From Clytia hemisphaerica (lineage: Eukaryota > Cnidaria > Hydrozoa > Leptothecata > Clytiidae), in NCBI GenBank assembly GCA_902728285.1, contig CACVBU010000367.1:992001-1056000 (forward strand): DNA of 64,000 nt. The letters run 5' to 3'. Below the pieces are notes generated by a model. The model saw nothing but the letters and a program-made list of their open reading frames with translations. It made no database searches and was not told the DNA's origin. Shown here in pieces: positions 36,001 through 42,000 of this stretch. A program made the position numbers and the translations under genes. Each line of letters begins with the position of its first letter. Within the stretch, counting starts at the first letter, position 1.

Positions 36001-39000
36001 TTCATATGATCACGTAAAAGTAATCTTAGTTTTGTTTTGCAAGTATAAAGGGGTATGAACTCTCTCTTCTTATGACATGACGAAACCAAAAATATTTCCT
36101 TGCATCACATTATCTAGCTTGAAGCATGCATGAAGGTTCACCTTTCCAGAAATTTCATTTTTCAACCAAATTCAATCAAATTGCTAAAATGTTGTTCCCT
36201 AACCAAACCTTTCTTCCAGTCTCTGTATAAAACAAATTTTGTTTTGTTTTTCTATAATAGTTTTCAAAAATAAAGCTAGCTAGCTTTTTTTCCATGTGAA
36301 ATTCATCAATGTCCAATGATGGGAGAAGAGTCTCTCGAAACGTAGCCAATCGCAAATCTCGTGATCCATATATAGCTAGTTAGATTTTTCCCTGCGATAT
36401 TCCCAATGTCCGATGATAGGAAAAGAGCCAAACGTAAATCTCGTGATTATATTCAAGACACGATAAACTTCCACCAAATATTCACAATTAAGTCCTTTTC
36501 CATAAAAAATTCCAAACTTCATTTATCAAGCAAAATTTATTTAAGTTTTGTTTTTGTTGGTATGAATGCTTCTCCTCTAAAAATAAACCAAAACAAAAAT
36601 GTTTCCTCAGAATGAAAGTCGTCTTTTCTTTTTCTTTGGTCACTCTTCGCCACATCAAACAAAAGCAGATGAAAATTCCATCACACAGAGTCTTTGTCAA
36701 AATCATCATACATTGATTGATATTGTTGTGTGATTCTCTCAAATTTACTGATTAAATTGAACCAAAAATGTCCTCAAAAAGATAAGTAATTGCCTGATTA
36801 TTAACACTTTTCAGGACTTCAATTCTTTTCTTTAAAACACTGCATTGAACGCTTGCAAAGAAGTGAGGTCGTTTGCCGTACGAATAGCTACCCTTCAAAT
36901 CATTTCATTATTTTGCCGGCGACGACATGCGACTGAATGTTATTTTTGTAGGAAAATCTTTTACGCTCAAAACGGTCGGTCAGGTTCGGTCTCGTATTTT
37001 CGAGAAATTTCTTTGAACCACCTCAAATTTGCCATTTCACTCGATGCATTTTCTGAACCAGGTTCAAAATTAAAGATTTCCTAGCACAGAAGCAGCTAGA
37101 TATGTAATCCCGCAAAAAAAATCATAACAAAGATTTTTCACAGCGCGGGAAATCTAGCTACGTCGTACACACATAACCTAAAGATTTTTTAGCGCGGAAA
37201 AAGCTAAGTTTGTCGCGCGCACCACGGAAACGCACGCCACATGCATACAACCCCTGGTAAAATAATATCGAGATATGACCAAGAAGAAAAATCAGTTCCG
37301 ATCAGAAAACTAGATTTCACTTGAAGAAAGGGTCTTTGTATTTTTTATTTACTAAAAGGGTTGGGGTGGTTCAGCTGAACCATTTGAACCCCCTCAGATC
37401 CGCCGCTGGGTAGGTCCAAAAAATTACCTTTTTCTTTGTGAGGTCCGTCATACACTCAAGCACTGCTTTCCACATGTGGTCTAATATCCTAAATAAAATG
37501 ACGAAAAAAGATAAGTATTTCGTTATACACGAGATAAGGTAAAGCTGATCGAGTTTATAAAACTCTTGCCATCTGAAACGCGTGACCCGCGTGGTTTTCA
37601 CACAAACGACAGATTGAAAGTAAATTCCATCTCTAAATTTCGGAAATGCCGCAAGAAAACAAAAAAAGCATTCGAAAAGCAGCGTTAAGTATAAGGCTTC
37701 ACTTTTTCTTGTTTGAGAATGATCGAAGACTCCTCTTTTAAATTAAATGGTAGAGCTCACTCTCCTTTTGAGAAATGGGTACTTTTTATATACGCTACAA
37801 TGAGGTCTCTAACTAATTGTGAAAATATCATCCATGATACTTGTATCAGAATTATATCTTTCATGTACAAAGCTCCTCTTCGCGGATCTGAGATAAGAAT
37901 TCTTCAAAAATATCGAAAATCTTACGTGACAATTGGGGTCAATTACAGGGTAATTAATATTCAATCTTAGTGTATAGGTAGATCAAGGAAAATAGTACCA
38001 CACCCCAAACATGATATGACTCAACCAGGGAAAAGCCTCCTTAACTTGGCATTACTTAAGTGTAGTCTCATGATATATATGTCTCAATATCTGTCTGCAA
38101 AAAAATATAGGGTCACTGTAACCATGCTATTACGTCTCTGAAATATTTCATTGCAGAAGCTTCAAAGAATATAATTACCGTTCGAAGACTTGAAATGAAA
38201 ATGATGAAAAATAATAACCCATAGGGAATATCGCATTCGATACATAATTCTATATGCAATGCTTGATCACTTAATTTCTTTAAATAAAAAACTCACTAAA
38301 ATCCTAGTCTACGCAGGAAGAAAAATAAAAATCTCTTTTAGAAGGGGGCCAAGCCTTGGGCTCCGTGACATCTTTTCTACGACCTAGCCATTTTTAGTCT
38401 ATTCAAAAGAACAGTATATAGATATATAGTATACAGATATTTTTGAGAGGGAGGACGCGGATTACGCCCGGGAAAACTTTTTATGACCAAAATAGTGACG
38501 CCATAGGCAAAATTGCAAGGGAAAATAAGGGGTAGAGAATTAGCTTATTTCCAAAAGTCAAAATAAACGAAAATGATTGGTACCATCTGATAGAGCATGG
38601 AATTCTGAGCAAAAAATTATATTACAGCAACTCTCTGACTAAAACAAACAAAGGAATACAGCCGCTTTAAGACCAACTGACTGTCAGCTCTACTGCGATT
38701 TGACGTCAGATCTTGTCTTTTGATCGTACTGACGTTGTAATATACTGTTCTTTGGAATAGACTAAAAATGGCTAGGTCGTAGAAAAGATGTCATGGAACC
38801 CCAGGCTTGGCCCCCTACTATTTAATATAATTACCGTTCAAAGACTTGAGATAGAAGTGAGGATGACAAGGTGGTCAAATTATTTTCAATATACTCCAAA
38901 AGATCATCACAAGATTCGTCGACCGTCTTTTGGTTGTTGGTGATAATCTTAAGAATATAATCTTTCAGACTTTCCTTCATCTAGGTGAAAAGAAAAAAGG

Positions 39001-42000
39001 ATTACAATGAAATATAGCTAATTCGAACTCCTATTATTGGGGCCCCCAGCGGCGTGAATGCGTGAATGGGCTTTTTCACTTGCGTGAATGCGTAAAAATT
39101 CAAAGAAAATTGCGTAAAGTTGGGAAAAAAATTGCGCGATTGCGTGAATTGAAGGTGAATTGGGGGGCCTCTATTATTCGAATCTTTCGAAAGTTCGAAC
39201 TGAATCTCGTGAGATATTTTCAATCATTCAAATCTCTCTCTGATTCGAACAATAGGCTTCCAGAATTATTAATATAGGGCTTATTTAGACTACACAATAT
39301 ATTGGCGAACAATATTCGAATAACAGGTGCCCTGTTAGATAAAGGAATTTTCTTTCCATAGAAAATTCCCCTATATTGTTGGAATACTACAAATTTAGCT
39401 GGTAAAAAATTGTGAACACCTTTTCAATATATTTCGGACACTTTTAAAGTTTATTGTGAGCACTTTACAATATATTGCTGGTACTCGCCAATATATTGTC
39501 TGACAATGTAATGTATGTAGTGTATGTAGCCATTATTAAAAATGAAAACAAACCCTTTTCCCAACATGTAGTATAATCTGATCCAATTTATTTCTCATGT
39601 CTTCTTTAGCACAATTCAATATATTATGGAGAGTTTGTGATGATCTTTCCACGTCTTTCTCACGTTCAGTAAGTCGCATTGCATCCAAGTATTGGTCGAA
39701 TTGAGCAGCTTTGGGAACGTAATCAAGGAATTGCAAAACATGTGCTGTATTGTTCATCATGATACAAAGCTGTAGACAAAAAGATACAGTATAGAAAACT
39801 AATCTTGAACTAATTGACTGGATTGGACTTTCTGTAGGCCATTTCACAGACGCAAAGCGTAATGGGTAATCAGGACCACTACGCACTAATGACGAATTAC
39901 TATTAGTCCAAAGTTTTGAATTTTTTTAAAAATCATTGCGTCTAGACAACAGAAAGCCGGTTATGGAGGCGCAATCAGTCCTGATTACCCATGATTCATT
40001 TCGACTGTCAAATGGCCTATAACAGCAGAAGCGTTTTCAACTATTGAGCTGGCTAGTTCGCTATTTTGTTTTCTATTATTTTATTATTTAATTAACTAAG
40101 GAATTAAAATGTTTTGAAATTCGAACGTTCGAAATTCTGAGGTAAAATGGCGGTCGAGTTGGCTTTTAAACTGGGAACACTTTCACAGGAAATCTGTAAG
40201 TATTAAGCCTATCTAGTACTCTTTCTACTACTTAGTTAGAAGCATTTAAGGTTGGGGTCCACTCGAAAAAATTTAGTTCGTCGCGAATATCTGCTAACAA
40301 AATTTAAAGCCAGACATATGCCTGGAATTAAAAATCTATTGTTCTTTTTTGCTACAAAGATTTAATATTTATTTTTTGCGAAGAACAAGTTTGCGACGAA
40401 ATCTTTTCCATACTAGACCCAGATTTAGGGGGACAACCCACGAAGGATTAATCCTTTATTTTAACTTCTCTCCATTCGGCTTGGGCGTTTATTCGATAGG
40501 GGCGCTTAAAAGAAAGGGGCGTTTATTCGCAGTTATACGGTATTTGATTTCAGACGATCGATTGCGTATGCCGAAAAAGTAAATAAAAAGAGAAGTCACA
40601 AAGTTAATAGTGTTATAAGGGCTAGATGGAAAATTACCATATCTTACCTCGTCTGTGACATCAAATTGACCGACGTCATCATAGAATCCTTTGTCTTTTA
40701 ATTGGTTGAACACTAAATGACCATAATCCATTGCGCATTTACCAACAATCTGAAAAAGGTTGTTACAGACAATGTTAGAGACAAAACAATATACAAAGAG
40801 GTTACCATAAATCCATCCATTAATTACGATCTTATACTTCTATACTCTGTACCAGAGTATATCTCACGTTAATCGCTTCGTAGAAGGGATGGAATTTTGA
40901 AATTAGCCGTAAATATCGGGTCTGTGTACAGACAAATGCTTCTATGGTTCCACTCTGTTTCAAAGCGAAATCAATCCATTCTATTGGTTAAAGATATTCT
41001 CTTTTATATTAGACGGGGGAACGAAACAGGAATTTCCAATATGTTTGGGCCTAGATCGTTTTCAAGGTATCTTTATCTTTTTATGATTCAGAAAGGAATC
41101 GCTCGCCTCTAATGCATACAAAGCAAAATTAACAAAATTATTTCTCTCCTGTGCTCGCGGGGCATGGGAGAGAAAAAAGCTATCATTTATTTTAGTTTAT
41201 AAGATGTTGAACGGTGAAAAAGAATGCAGCTATTATATTTTGATTTTTCCCGACATTTTTCGGACTCGGTCCGTTCTCAAGGGAATGACCAAAATTTTAG
41301 TTTATAAGAGATATAAATGATGTAGAATTTTTTTTGCAGAGTCTCCCGAACGTGTAGAATGCGTCGGGAGGTTCAACCCCCCCCCCAAGCGCAGTGACGG
41401 CGTCGAGCCTTCAAATTTGGAGTGTCCATGTCAATAACCAATATATAACGGTTTAATTTTGTTTATGAGCATTGTTCTTTGACCTAGAAATTTGCTCAGT
41501 TTGATGAAGCTGGAATCTGAAATATCGAGCAAAACATAAATAGCTGATAAATAGAAACGATGATATGGTATTCTTGATTGGATTGGTCCAGATTCCGTTT
41601 GGTTGCCACAAGCCAGTTATCACTGTGATAACTTTTCTGACACCTCTAGCTTAAAACTCCTAAAGACTAAAGAATCGACAGGTCATGCTTTCACAGTTTT
41701 TATTCATACTAAAAATCGCAGATTTCGAAGAACGAACATTCTGTTGGTCACAATGGTACAGGTTTAGCATCCAACCAGGATTTTTGAATGGAAACTCAGG
41801 AGGAAATGCTACTAAATGCCTTTCAGTAAAGCTAGATGGATTACTTATAGAGAGAAATTTGTTCAAGCCAGGTTAATTACTTCCAGAGTAAAATTTGTTT
41901 AAGCTAGGTGAATTACTTCCACAGTAAAATTTGGAATGAGAACTTACCCCGACAACTTGTGCTAGAAAGGTGAATGCACCAAGTGGATCAGGCCATTCCA

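Larger units (their letters stand above)
33830..37408. mobile_element. 3.6 kb hAT-like nonautonomous element
   Basis: Left end CAGAGGCGGATCTGGGATTT; the right end is the inverse of CAGCGGCGGATCTGAGGGG. It interrupts R between CACCGGGGTAG and GGTAGGTCC, while intact R has CCGGGGTAGGTCC, giving a 5 bp GGTAG duplication. CAG(A/C)GGCGGATC termini are hAT-like; hAT subgroups with 5 bp targets exist. No transposase frame was found. A TA-flanked foldback (34699-35370) is nested inside. Confidence 0.65.
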
